A stretch of DNA of 36,730 bases, from NCBI GenBank assembly GCA_009733575.1, contig ML769898.1, positions 1 through 36,730 on the forward strand. The letters run 5' to 3'. The translations under genes and the position numbers were made by a program. The notes under the pieces were generated by a model that had not been told where the DNA came from, searched no databases, and saw nothing but the letters and a program-made list of their open reading frames with translations. This document shows positions 1 to 10,769 of this stretch, one piece after another. How positions within the stretch are numbered: the stretch's first letter is position 1; every line of letters begins with the position of its first letter. Origin of the DNA: Gymnopus androsaceus JB14. Its lineage: Eukaryota; Basidiomycota; Agaricomycetes; Agaricales; Omphalotaceae.

Positions 1-21
1 CGTTCCTGCTCACGATCAACG

Positions 22-538
22 ATGACAGTGGAATCTCTGCCGAACGAGCTCATACGCTGTATCTTTGACAACCTTTTCGCCGATAGAATTTATCTCTCCA
101 ACTGTTCTCTTGTCAAAAAGGCTTGGGCTGTCCCCTCTCAGCGTCGAATTTTTGCGAGCTGGATGGTATTAGATGGTATTGCACGATCTCTACGAAACAA
201 AACAGATAGGCTCATTGCAATATTGAATGAGAAACCGCATCCAGCATCGGGTGTCCGCCTTATAAACTTCCAGAGCTTCAATCTAGAACAGCCGGAAAAG
301 GAGGGAGTTTATACTCGGATTGCTGAACACTTATGCAGCGACTCTCAAAAGTGGACACCATAGAACTCAATTACTATCTACTGGCAAAAAATCTATCCTT
401 CACTCAGAGCGGAAGTTGCCTTTGCATGCCTTATTCCACGAGGGACTGGACTCGGGCTGGTCTAAGGATCTCAACACATTTTTGTACCAGAAAGTTTATT
501 CCTGAAATACTACATTCAAGCTCAACAACCGAAATTTA
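22..538 (+). pseudogene. F-box protein fragment, copy 1
   Basis: The frame opens with MTVESLPNELIRCIFDNL, which fits the start of an F-box (L-P-x-E-L-[IL]-x-x-I-[FL]), followed by a stretch containing VPSQRRIF. F-box proteins recruit substrates to SCF ubiquitin ligases; fungal ones are often long with leucine-rich C-termini. The first frame stops at 361-363. Similarity to the F-box copy at 27.2 kb continues in another frame (MQRLSKVDTIELNYYLLAKN from 333 onward), so there is a frameshift near 330, and the C-terminal part is missing. The ATG at 22 is supported by the same 5' context (cgttcctgct.acgatcaacg) at the copy starting at 9817. No leucine-rich repeats remain. The F-box assignment rests on one short motif. 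Confidence 0.6.
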
Positions 539-558
539 AATCCTGTAGTGTAAATTTG

Positions 559-2692
559 CTACGCCATCGCAGCGGCGAGGAGTTCGGAAAATATAGGTGT
601 GCCAAAACCAGCTAACAAGTTCATCTCGTCAGTAAGTCTTGGAAAAGGCGCTTCAAAAACTTACTGAGGGCATCCCACCCAACTGCTGCGTCGAAAGCCA
701 CCTAATCGGAGGTCAATATACTTGTAGAAATAATTCAAACCTGAAACTTACCGACGAGGCGGGACAAACGAAACCAGAGTTATGCCCAATAGTAATATCA
801 GTGAATGCCGTCGACGCTGTGGAATAGATGAACGGATTCAGGAACCCGAGAACAGGTTTTCCTGCAGCAATGAGCCGGTCGTTGATCAGGGCAATTATTG
901 CAGCGAACGTAGGTGATGATGCGCTAGTGCCTCCAACAAGGCCAACTTCTCCGCCAGATACGATCTCAAAATTCCAGCCTTAAACAGAGGGTGAAAACCC
1001 TGTAAGAGAAAAGAAAATGGTTCGACATGCCTTGCACAGATGCATCAGGGTAGGCCCGTCCAGATTTGTTGAAGGTCCCTGCAAAATCAGAGGGGATGGT
1101 CTTGAGGAAACTGGCGACTGCAGCGGTCTGGTAGGACGGAGCAGGGAAGAAGTTGGAGAATCCACCGCCGGTGAAGTTGATAGCTTTCTCAGGTCCGAAG
1201 CCCTGTGTAGATCCTACGGCGGTTACAAAAGGACATGTACCAGGGAACACGGGCATGAATGTGTTGTCATCGCAGACGGAGAGAGAATCGTGGCCTCCGC
1301 GTACACCACCCTAAATGTATGTAAACGTAAAGTCAGAGGAGGAAAGAATTAACGCATGAACTGACATCGCCCGATGCAAACATCACAGATATACCCCGGC
1401 TGCCCAGCGCCATGTAGCCGTTACATATCTTGCTGTGGAGAAGAAGAGATATAAGTACATTAAAAATCATCGACAGCTGAAATACCAACGTCGCCATGCT
1501 GATTCCAAAGTCCGCTTCATTATCGGCGTAAGATGTTGTCATGACTGAAGGTGGTGTGGCAACGCCGTCAGAGGAAAGTAGTGGTGTCCAGCAAGGATGT
1601 GCCAAAGTCATCCCCACCGACTGATAAGAACTCGATGGGGACTTCTGTCGCAACACCTGATTTGGGGCTCAGAAAAACAAAACAAAAAATCTAATCCAAA
1701 GAGCACCAACCCGTCGTGTACTGTATATCCAAGTTCGCCTCGGTTCCCGCGTCACTAGCTTTCTGCGTATTAATTCCACCATCTGTGCTCAACAGGGTGA
1801 ATGTGGTTGTGGATGGAATATCAGGACGCAAGAGTTTGAGGAATTCCTAGTGCATTATCAGCGGTCTCACCATGCCAGCTCAAAAAATCACGAACCGAAA
1901 GGTCCGCAGTCTGCGCAAATTCGTCTTCATAGGCAGTAACGAGGAGGGAATTGGTCTTTTCCGTAGCTGGGGTCACTGGGATCCCATAGAGCTCTTGTAA
2001 ACATGTCGGAGTCACGATACCACTTGGAAGGCTTGAGTTGCAAGATGCGGCGACGGCTCGTCTGTCGAGGCTGATAGAGCTGGCAGGAGCTAGGCGAGTA
2101 TTGGGCCCTATAAACTGGGTAGTGGGATGGATTACATCTACATGCCCAACCAGCTCGGACGGCAGAGAGACAGAGAGTGTACGCGTGATCGTATTCGACA
2201 TATCAGGGTGCATGAATACTTCAAACTGGGTAGCAAAGAGCTGGTTTGCCTGTGAGACTGGGAGCGTGATAGATACCCAGTCACCGTTCGGTGAGATCAC
2301 GGTGGGCTCGAGGCCGTTCGCTGATGCGAAGGAAGAAAATGCAGAAACCGTCTCCGAAGAAGGTTGGACAAAGGATTTGACCTTCAAAGTTTATATATAT
2401 CTCGTCAGCGATGTATACATGCAAATGGTTAGACAAATTAGTGAACCTCTTCCATCGACAACCACTGTCTGAACTCAAGACTCCCTGGCGTAGAGAGGGA
2501 CATCAGTTTTTCCTCCAGACCGGCGATATTGTTGGACGTTAAAGCAACACGAAGGGTGAGCATATCATTAGCAGGCGCAATGCCTTGGCTAACGAATCCA
2601 GCTGGAGCGGATGTACGGCTTTCGTGTACAACCATACCTGCAGAAGCCATAGCTATGATTGAGAGGAGAGTCAGGAGCTTGCAGAGGGCCAT
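559..2692 (-). pseudogene. Sedolisin/tripeptidyl-peptidase (S53) gene, nearly complete, one frameshift
   Basis: Secreted acid serine-carboxyl peptidase of family S53 (grifolisin/TPP type), which would act outside the cell. Nine exons fit, in transcription order: 2692-2447, 2381-1896, 1846-1711, 1656-1490, 1432-1366, 1310-1031, 978-752, 701-665, 611-559. Together they code for about 565 residues, normal for the family. Exon 1 starts with a hydrophobic signal peptide (MALCKLLTLLSIIAMASAG). Exons 1-2 are the prodomain. Exon 3 carries EANLDIQY (catalytic Glu and Asp), exon 5 FASGD (oxyanion Asp), exon 7 GGTSASSP (catalytic Ser) and FTDITIG (Ca-site Asp). The C-terminus is GWDALTGFGTP, stop TAG at 559-561. 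Most introns are GT..AG; the one between exons 6 and 7 reads GC..AG. In exon 4 the frame shifts near 1572-1582, exposing a TGA at 1568-1570 in the upstream frame. This is either a recent pseudogene or a base error. Confidence 0.87.
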
Positions 2693-2751
2693 GATCGCGA
2701 CACTGAGGGGAAAGAGAGCGATGAACCTGGGTAACAGTCTATTCCAATTGA

Positions 2752-2760
2752 GTATATAAA
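2752..2760 (-). promoter_or_regulatory. TATA element of S53 copy 1
   Basis: The minus strand reads tttatatac about 60 bases upstream of the S53 start at 2692, a normal place for a fungal TATA box. The same element lies upstream of S53 copy 2. Confidence 0.5.
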
Positions 2761-3103
2761 CCCATCCAAAGTCAGGTGAAGAAGACGCGCGCTGCAAGCT
2801 ATCTATAACCAAATCATACCGCGATTGAGACCCCCCATATGTCTTTCTCATATGCTAGCCAGGTCCAAGATCTTATCGGTGGGAGTTGGCTGAGCATTCT
2901 CTCAGGAGGGACTGCCAGGTTGATATTCACTCACCCCGGTAGAAGACTGCCGCAAGGGAACGGAGCTAAAGGAGCATGAGTGGACCACAACAGCATATGC
3001 TGCAGACGACCGTATAAGGAGCAGGAGCAGCACGCACAGATGTCATGGGTTTGCTGCAGGTAGTTGGGACGGAACGAGCAACCGGGAGGTATGTAAAGGA
3101 AGA

Positions 3104-3385
3104 ATGATAAGAAGGAAAATCGTTCTTTGCGAACGAGCAATCATTAGTGCGAGTAGAACTTGGTTCCATGACCTACACAAATATTCTACCGGCAAGCTTC
3201 GACTGGAACTTGATTTATGGGTGGACACGCACCATCGTTTGAGGGAAAATATAGTGATGTTTATGGAGCGAACTGGCAAGAAAGTTCTTTCGTTGGATGT
3301 TCTCGACGAGAACCTGAAGAATTCCGTAGAGAGACAACTTCAAATGGCAGCTTCTTTCACTTTTCTTTCTCATGACGTCCGGTGA
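3104..3385 (+). CDS. Short ORF, possible F-box protein C-terminal fragment (copy 1)
   Basis: A 93-residue open frame lies in the S53-GDH2 interval. It includes WFHDLHKYSTGKLRLELDLW, then FMERTGKKVLSLDVLDENL. The pattern of a tryptophan, a basic residue run, alternating leucines and a R-T-G-x-x-x-L-S-L-x-V segment resembles the region after the F-box in basidiomycete F-box proteins (W..L......L.LdL........WL.RsG..PLsL). There is no F-box at its front and no intron signal that clearly joins it to one. An identical copy lies at 22521-22802. It could also be a chance frame within a duplicated intergenic segment. Family assignment is a guess. Confidence 0.3.
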   Translation: MIRRKIVLCERAIISASRTWFHDLHKYSTGKLRLELDLWVDTHHRLRENIVMFMERTGKKVLSLDVLDENLKNSVERQLQMAASFTFLSHDVR

Positions 3386-3561
3386 CCTATCAATGCAACA
3401 ATAGAAATAAAGTAGCGAAAAGTGAGAACGTAGTTAGTGAGGTGCTCCGCGTATTATTTAATAAGCGCTCTGATCCTACTCTCGACCAACAAAGCCAAAC
3501 AAAACCCGCTGCAGAGGCCTGCACGTAACAGTATTCGCCAAACTTGCGTCTTTCTGTGCTA

Positions 3562-6500
3562 GGCTCTGTGGCTAGAAACAACAGCGATGGCTTGCTCAAT
3601 CAAGTCAAGATCTTCAAAGTGAATGAGGTGTTCAACAGGAATTCGCAGCAAATGTGAGTAGTAGACTCGATCAAATCTCGATTAAAATTTACTGTATTTT
3701 GTAGGGCTTTATTCCACAAGAACTAGTCGCCAACGAAGTCAACTAGTTTTACACGAATCTCGGCATTGACGACACTTATTTCCGCGACGAGTCTCAAGCT
3801 GTTATCTGTGACCACATCATTGCGCCAAAGTGCTCGCGTACACGAAGCACGATCCGAGCAAGCTCGTCATTGATCTCGAGAAGATTGACGAGAATGAGAA
3901 TGGCACGACTTTTATTCATACCAGTCCCCCTGGTATTACTACTACCGAGGGCCCTGGCGCTACGTGCGAGTCGAGGTGAGCCCACGTTCTATACAGCATT
4001 TCCAATGTTTCTCAGCTTGAATCTAGAATTGACACCTTGTTCCTCAATAACTCAAAGCCCAACAATGCTTACCGACTCGAGACTTTCCGTTCCGCCGGGT
4101 CCATCTCCGTGACTGCTTCTCAGCAGCTCAGATGCTATCTCATCAACAAGTGTCTTTCCAGACAGCCCTGACATAAAGGACACAGAGGGCAGGAGTGTGT
4201 CTGACAAGTACTTCTTGGAAAAGGCCAGCGAGAACACGCTTGAGATCTACCAAAAGGTATGAAAGAGCATAGTTCGCTTCCTCGTTCAGCAACTCATCCA
4301 AATTCTAGATCATGTGGAGCGCTGAACAACGGTACGGTCCCATCATGGAGGTTTTCAAAGTCGAAGGCTCGAGAAAGAGACGTCTTGTTATTGGGTACGA
4401 GATAAACGGGACTTCAGGTACGCGTCACCATCCATCCATCTTTGTCTACTAACCTCCATACTAGTGCCCTCTCCACCTTTACTCTCTTTACTCTGCTCGC
4501 AAATACGTCAAACAGTTTTCGAGCGGTGTCTGCATCATCTCCTTGTACTTCAACCTCATGCCAAACTCCAACGCTCCGATGGTCAAACACTCCATCAGGT
4601 CATGAAGGGGGCTCGCTTCTGTTCTGTCTTCCCGAAAACCCATTCTTCCTCCCAAAGGTCCCTGGTACGCATGCTGTCCAGGAGGCTACGGACGCTTGTG
4701 AGAATCTCCTTTCTCTTCCTTGCATATCGCTGTGCTGACAAGGTTGTCTTGTTATAGACTGTGGCTGGCTCTTTGCACAACACTTTTGCAACAGGCTCGG
4801 CCCAGCCTACTTGCAGCTCAAAAACGTCTTGGATGAGAACGACCCTGCGTATGCCGAGGTGTTGAACAATATCAAGAGGAGGTTTAGGGAGGAGACGTTT
4901 ACGAGGGAGAGTATTGAACAGGTTATTCATACTCATTCGGAGCTGGCAGGTCTGCGAGCGTTCTGTTATCGTACGGGTGCTCATTGGGTATTCAGATTCG
5001 ACTTTTTCATGTTAACTTTTCCATGGTTCATTATCCCGCATCTGACCATGCTACCGAATTGATGTGCATCCGCTTTCCTTTATGCAATCTGTATCTCTAA
5101 CCGGTGTGCTATCCAGGCCCACCCTCTCTTATCAACGCCTCCAAACCATCCAATCCCTATCCGACGAGGAGCTCTACGACAAAATCCGCCGCACAGTCCC
5201 CAACAAACACTCCCTCCAAGTCCTCGAATCCTTCAACAAACACATCCTCAAAACCAATTTGTACCAGCCTACAAAGATTGCCTTGTCCTTCCGCCTGGAT
5301 CCAGGGTTTTTACCCGAGGTCGAGTATCCCAAGAAGCCGTTTGCGATGTTTTTCGTTATTGGGAATGAGTTTAGAGGGTTCCATATCAGGTTTAAGGATG
5401 TGGCGAGGGGAGGGATTAGGATTGTGATGAGTAGGAATAAAGAGATGTATTTGATTAACCAGAGGATGTTGTAGGTGTCTCTCACTCTCTCTCTCTTTGG
5501 ATGTACATACGCTGACGACGACATGTTTAGGTTTGACGAAAATTACAACCTGGCTTCGACCCAGTCGTTGAAGAATAAAGATATTCCCGAGGGAGGTGCC
5601 AAGGGTACGATATTGCCTTCGATCGGGGCTACGCCAAGGTTGTGTTTTGAGAAATATGTTGATGTATGTGTACTCGCTATCTATATGTGCTCCCACTCAC
5701 TAATCTCGTTATTATAGGCAATCGTCGACCTGCTAATCCCAGGTAAAACACCTGGAATCAAGGAGACGCTGGTCGACTTGTACGAAAAGCCATAGTTGTT
5801 GTTCTTTGGTCCTGATGGTTTGTCGATACATTTATTCCCTACTCTTGCATCCTGCTCATGTCTGTTATACAGAGGGTACGGCGGATATGATGTATTGGGC
5901 TGCACTCCACGCCCGCGACCGAGGCGCCGAAACATGGTGGAAGTCCTTCACCACTGGAAAGAGTGCCGAGACACTTGGTGGAGTTCCACACGACACGTGT
6001 GGTATGACTTTGCTGAGTATCAGGCAGTATGTGTTGGGTATCTATAAGCAGCTGGGGTTGAAGGAGAAGGAGATTACAAAAGTGCAGACGGGAGGACCGG
6101 ATGGGGATCTTGGATCGAGTGAGTATATGTTCTTCTTTGGCTTGTTACACCCGAGCTAACGTTTATCTCTCTTGTAGACGAAATCCTCCTCAGCTCCGAC
6201 AAAACCGTCACCATCATCGATGGAAGTGGTGTTCTTGCTGACCCCACTGGGCTCGATCACGAAGAACTCGTTCGTCTGGCGAAAAAGTGTTTGACCGTGG
6301 CGAACTTTGATAGGACGAAGTTGAGCAAGGATGGGTACTTGGTGAAGGTTGAGGAGCAGGATGTCAAGTTGCCTTGTGCATTCAAATTTTTCTTTTTATG
6401 AGCAAAGGCTGATATGCTATCGGTAGCGGGTGAAATTGTTCTCGATGGGACTGATTTCCGTAATGGAGCTCATTTGAGGTTTAAAGCTGACTTGTTCGTG

Positions 6501-7329
6501 CCTTGCGATTATTCAGTGTATTCAAGTCATCTATCTAATACCTTTATTCAGACCGGAAGCCATCAATATCTCGAATATGGCCGCGCTCTTCGACAGCGAG
6601 GGTAAACCCCACCTCAAGTACATCGTAGAAGGCGCCAACTTGTTCCTCACCCAACAAGCACGTTTGTTCCTCGAGAAATGTAAAGTGGTTGTGTTCAAAG
6701 ATTCGAGTACCAACAAGGGTTAGTGTTTCTCCTCTCAAGTTGCGAAAACTTATTCATGTGCGTTCGTCCAGGTGGTGTAACAAGTTCTTCCTTGGAAGTC
6801 CTAGCCGGTCTTGCTCTCTCAACAGAAGAATACGTCGACTTGATGATCTTCAAAGACGGCAAACCTTCCGAATTCTACCAGAGCTACGTCAAGGATATCC
6901 AAGAAAAGATCACCGAAAACGCTGCTGCTGAATTCCACTGCCTGTGGAAAGAGCACACGCGTTTGCAGGGAGCCAAACCGCGCACGACCATCTCGGATGA
7001 GCTTTCGTCGACGTTGAACAACCTCCAGGCTGAATTGGAGAGCTCGGATTTGTTTGAGGATGTTCCGAGTAGGAAATGGGGTGATGAGGAGGGCGATACC
7101 CAAGACGCTGGTTGAGAAGATTGGGTTGGAGACGTTGTTGAAGCGGTTGCCGGAGGCGTATCAGAGGGCGTTGTTTTCTAGTTGGGTTTGCGTCGCATTT
7201 TGTGAGTGAGGACGATTTGGATTGCTCGAGGTTTACTGATGTGATGTTTCTTTTTTTTAGCTCTATAAATACGGCGTTCATGCTTCGAGTGTAGACTTTT
7301 TCCATTTTGCTAGGGATCTTTCCAAGTAA
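3562..7329 (+). pseudogene. GDH2: NAD-specific glutamate dehydrogenase, pseudogene copy 1
   Basis: GDH2 converts glutamate to 2-oxoglutarate and ammonium with NAD; the fungal large form is about 1,030-1,090 residues. Nearly the whole gene is recognisable across many short introns: GFIPQELVANE (3704 on), TFTRESIEQVIHTHSEL (4899), RFKDVARGGIRIVMSRN (5388), NKDIPEGGAKG (5574, substrate loop), QTGGPDGDLGS (6085, dinucleotide loop), DGSGVLADPTGLD (6218), GGVTSSSLEVLAGLALS (6773), end FHFARDLSK-like with TAA at 7327-7329. Lesions: exon 1 is degenerate; Trp is changed to TAG at 3744-3746; about 10 bases are lost near 3814; 2 bases are lost near 4160; Glu is changed to TAG at 5793-5795; an extra base lies near 7072. 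It cannot make a full enzyme. The 5' half is a near-perfect duplicate of copy 7. Confidence 0.92.
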
Positions 7330-7458
7330 AGTAGGAGTGGGCGCCCAGAACGGAATAGAAGTTGTATAAAAATGGAATGGGAATGAGTGTAGTACGCAAC
7401 ATAATACAGATATTGGACTTTATAATACGTGGGAGGCTGAATGGACATTGGATACTTA

Positions 7459-8319
7459 CGCAAACGATTCCGGAACAAACAGCATTCATCTTATGTAGTG
7501 ACATGTGCTTGGACATGTGTCGGACATGTGGTATGTTAAAGTTCAGTCATAGAAGCGCGAAGTGTGTCGTTGCGGTCCGGTGTATAAGTGTCGGCCACGA
7601 TATTGGACTGCAAGAGCCTAATTGGTGTTCCACTTTCCCTTGCCGCATCCCGGTTCACACCCGAAATCGATCCGTCTTTGTCACCAATTCACTTCCATAT
7701 CTCACCATCTTTCGTCGTCGATGTCCGCAGGAAAATCTGGTGAAGATCGAGAAGAATGCGGTGTTGAAGAAGATGAAGACTCTATTTGATCTTATACTGC
7801 AGCTTACTCTTCTGGAACCATAACATACGGAGTGTGTTACGCTTTCTAGGACAGTCGATCTCCGTGGTTTCTTCCTTCTCTCACCTCAAAAACTCGCAGT
7901 CAAACAACGAAAACGCTGGTTTTTCATATTTCCTGATCTCAGCGTCCGAACAAAGGCAGCTACAGAGTCGAGTGGTTGTCGAGTATGTGTTTATTCTTTG
8001 GTATTCATTATTTTATAACGTCGCGTTTGCCTATCCAGGAGCAATGACCGTTATCGTCAATCTGTTTCTTCATCTCGTTTTGCGTTTATACTGTTTCCTG
8101 GCATTTCTTCTGTTTCGCTACCATATCCAACCTGGCTTCCAGATGCTAGTCCTTTGGGCATGGGATACCGATGCCTCTATCTCCTTGGATTCTTCAGCAT
8201 TTTTATCCTGCTTCAGCATCCACATCTTTGTCTTCATTTGGGTTGGTCCGGGTCCAAGCTTGGCGCAGATGGCTCCTGGTGCACCGCTTGCTCGCTCACA
8301 TTCAGCAGCTCAATGCTAG
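7459..8319 (+). repeat. Duplicated block (unit 1) with an unidentified two-exon gene remnant
   Basis: From 7459 the sequence departs from the GDH2 3' flank seen at copy 7. The same block recurs at 15412-16271. On the plus strand an open frame runs from about 7825 through ENAGFSYFLISASEQRQLQS, then an intron-like segment at 7983-8038 (GTATGT..CCAG, 56 nt). If spliced, the frame continues through SNDRYRQSVSSSRF and a hydrophobic stretch (CLYLLGFFSIFILL), ending at the junction with GDH2 at 8320. An ATG at 7721 gives a short acidic peptide. I do not recognise the family. The hydrophobic segment could be one membrane helix. It joins the GDH2 remnant exactly at a GDH2 intron acceptor (ctag). Confidence 0.45.
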
Positions 8320-9566
8320 GTCATGCGGGATGTTGAGCAACGGTACGGACCCACAATGAAGGTCTTCGAAGTCGAAGGCTCGAGAGGGTTATCGGATACA
8401 AGATGGACGGAACTACCACTTCACAAAAACGTGGAACAGCTCTCCAATTGCTCCCTGTCAACTCCTTGCACATAAATCATGTTCCAAACTTCCACCGATC
8501 GAACACTCCATCTTCCAGGTCATGAAGAAGGCTTCGCGTCTGTACTGTCTTCCCAAAAACCTGTTCTTCCTCAACGGCCCTTGGTATACATGCCGTCCAG
8601 GAGGCTACATACGCTTGTGAGAATCCCTCTGTCTCTCTTTGCTGTGCTGAAAAGATTGTGTCGTTAGTGGTTCTTTGCTCAACACTTGCAGTAGGCTCGG
8701 CTCGGCGTCCTGGCGGCTCAAAAACGCCCTGGACGAGAACGACCCTGCGCATGCAGAAGTGTTGACCAATATCAAGAGGAGTTTTAGGTCGGAGATGTTT
8801 ACGAGGGGCGGACCATCCATAATCATCCAGAGCTGGTAGGTCTGTGAGCGTTCTGTTATCGTACTGGTGCATTTATCTTGCTTGCAGAGTCGACTTCTTT
8901 ATGTCAACTTTGCCATGATTCACTACCCCGCATCTGACCATGCTACCGAATTGATGTGTGTATACGTTTCCGCTTTCATTTCTTCAATGTGCGTCCCTAA
9001 CCGTTATCTGTGTAGGCTCACCCTCTCTTATCAACGCCTCCAAACTATCCAACCCCTCTCCGACGAGGAGCTCTACGACAAAATCCGCCGCACATTCCCT
9101 CCCAACCAACTTTTACCAATCCACAAAGGTCGCTCTATCCTTCCGCTTGGATCCATGGTTTTTACCGGAGGTGGAATATCCTTTGCGATGTTTTTTCATT
9201 ATTGGGAATGAGTTTAGAGGGTTCTATATTAGGTTTAGGGCTTTCGTCGACGCTGAACAACCTCTAGGCCGAGTTGGAGAGTTCGGATTTGTTTGAGGAT
9301 AGTCAGAGTAGTAGGAATAGGGTGATGAGGGGCCGATACCCAGGACGCTGGTTGAGAAGATTCGGTTGGAGACTTTATTGAGGTGGTTGCCGGAGGCGTA
9401 TCAGAGGGCGTTGTTCTCTAGCTGAGTTACATCGCACTTTGTGAGTGGACGACTTGGATTGCTCAAGCTCAAGGCTTACTGATGTTATTTTTTTTTAGAT
9501 TTATAAATGCGGCGTCAAAGCTTCGAGTGTAGAACTTTTTATTTAGCTAGGGATCTTTCCAAGTAA
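8320..9566 (+). pseudogene. GDH2: GDH2 pseudogene copy 2, internally deleted
   Basis: It begins at a GDH2 exon border (VEQRYGP, 8335) and carries degenerate central exons: NVLDENDPAHAEVL-like at 8730, PTLSYQRLQTIQPLSDEELYDKIRR at 9018, and FRLDP at 9141. After GNEFRGFYIRFR (about 9205-9238) the sequence jumps straight to SSTLNNLQAELESS (about 9246), so roughly a third of the enzyme is missing, including the ARGGIRI, PEGGAKG and TGGPDGDLG active-site segments. The tail then runs to a TAA at 9564-9566. Frameshifts and stops are present throughout. Up to 9282 it is a near-identical repeat of 16272-17227. Confidence 0.88.
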
Positions 9567-9816
9567 AGTAGTAGCGCGCGCGCACAATGGAATAGAAGTT
9601 AAAGTGGAATGGGAATGGGCATGGGTGTAGTGTGACTTACATACAGATATTGTACTCTATAATGAAAATGAAGACGGTATCCTTCTTTGCATGATACGTA
9701 GTACTGACTGTTAGGAAGCTGAACTTTTCAAACGCATGGTGCTACACGGCTCTCTTAAGGCCAAAGCGCTCTCTACCAACTGTAAGCGCCCAAACCGTTC
9801 CTGCTTACGATCAACG

Positions 9817-9963
9817 ATGACAGTGGAATCTCTGCCGAACGAGCTCATACGCTGTATCTTTGACAACCTTTTCGCCGATAGAATTTCTCTCTATATAGGC
9901 CTTTTTAAAAGAAGACCTGAGGTCGATTCAAGTCATAACGCGACCTGCCTGTCTCTGGCTTGA
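9817..9963 (+). pseudogene. F-box protein fragment, copy 2 (N-terminus only)
   Basis: The first 25 residues, MTVESLPNELIRCIFDNLFADRI.., match F-box copy 1 at position 22, including the bases before the ATG. After residue 24 the sequence becomes unrelated (LYIGLFKRRPE) and stops at 9961-9963. It lies about 250 bases after a GDH2 3' end, as does the F-box copy at 27203, which supports an ancestral GDH2-then-F-box order. Confidence 0.6.
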
Positions 9964-10368
9964 CATATAGCAGATTTCCCAGAAACCCAAAAGGCTCAAA
10001 GCCGGCGTCTCTACGCCAAGGGCTCAGTCTCTTTCTGTGCCATGCAGGGAGTGTTAATCTCCCCTTTAATGTATGTAATGTACGATCTCGCTGTTCCTGT
10101 ACTGTAGGAAGAAAATTTTGAGACTATCTGACTATTGACATGAGCAGATATAGGAAATCATACCTTCGTACTGATATTTGCGTCTTGTCGGTTTTACAAA
10201 TCGCGAGCCTAAACCCTTACTGCCTCTGCTGCATGCAGAGATTTCCGTTTTGTTTCACGTCGCTTCAGTGGTTTCGTGCACTCGGTACAGTGAATACGAT
10301 GATATCATTGCACATCTGTCGATGGAGTATCGGGGATAGGGATAAGGATGAGCTATATCGCCACTAAT
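9964..10368. other. Interval with nothing recognisable
   Basis: Unique sequence between the broken F-box fragment and the GDH2 upstream repeat. I see short open frames only, no motif and no clear splice pattern. Confidence 0.5.
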
Positions 10369-10640
10369 CCATCCATCTTTCCGAATCGACCAGTAGACCC
10401 ATTAGGTGGATTTGACAGTATTAAATATGTTGAAGCTTGACGGAATGCGATCCGTGGAGGTAAAAGTTGAGTAGATATGTATGGGAGCATATCCTGGCAT
10501 CAGTGCAAGGGATTTTGGATCGGAAGAGATAGCTGGAAGGAAGTGAGATAGCGGCGAGGCAATGGAATTTACCAAGCTTACTTGTCCCTCGCATGGTCGA
10601 TTCTACGGAGTTTGCGAGAGGTTGAGTGTGTAGATGGGCA
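10369..10640 (+). repeat. GDH2 upstream segment, copy 1
   Basis: This stretch matches 18552-18830 with few differences (for example tgaagcttga and catatcctggcatcagtgca) and in both places precedes a GDH2 5' end by about 100-130 bases. It is probably the promoter/5' flank of the ancestral GDH2. I see no confident TATA element. Confidence 0.6.
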
Positions 10641-10769
10641 GAAAGAAGCCACCATGCTCGACGCCTGTGCTGCACGCTAGCAGAAATAGAATCCGAAGCA
10701 AGTAAGTGATCGAGTAGACAGCGGCTTCTTGATTGGTTGAGCAAGAGCGCTTATTATTACTCGATTTAA

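Noticed and set aside
1017..1352. Plus-strand frame of 111 codons
   Set aside because: Antisense shadow of S53 exon 6, which carries family motifs on the other strand.
2038..2472. Long plus-strand open frame over S53 exons 1-2 (and its twin at 21454-21888)
   Set aside because: It is antisense to well-supported S53 exons, crosses the intron, and has no recognisable motif.
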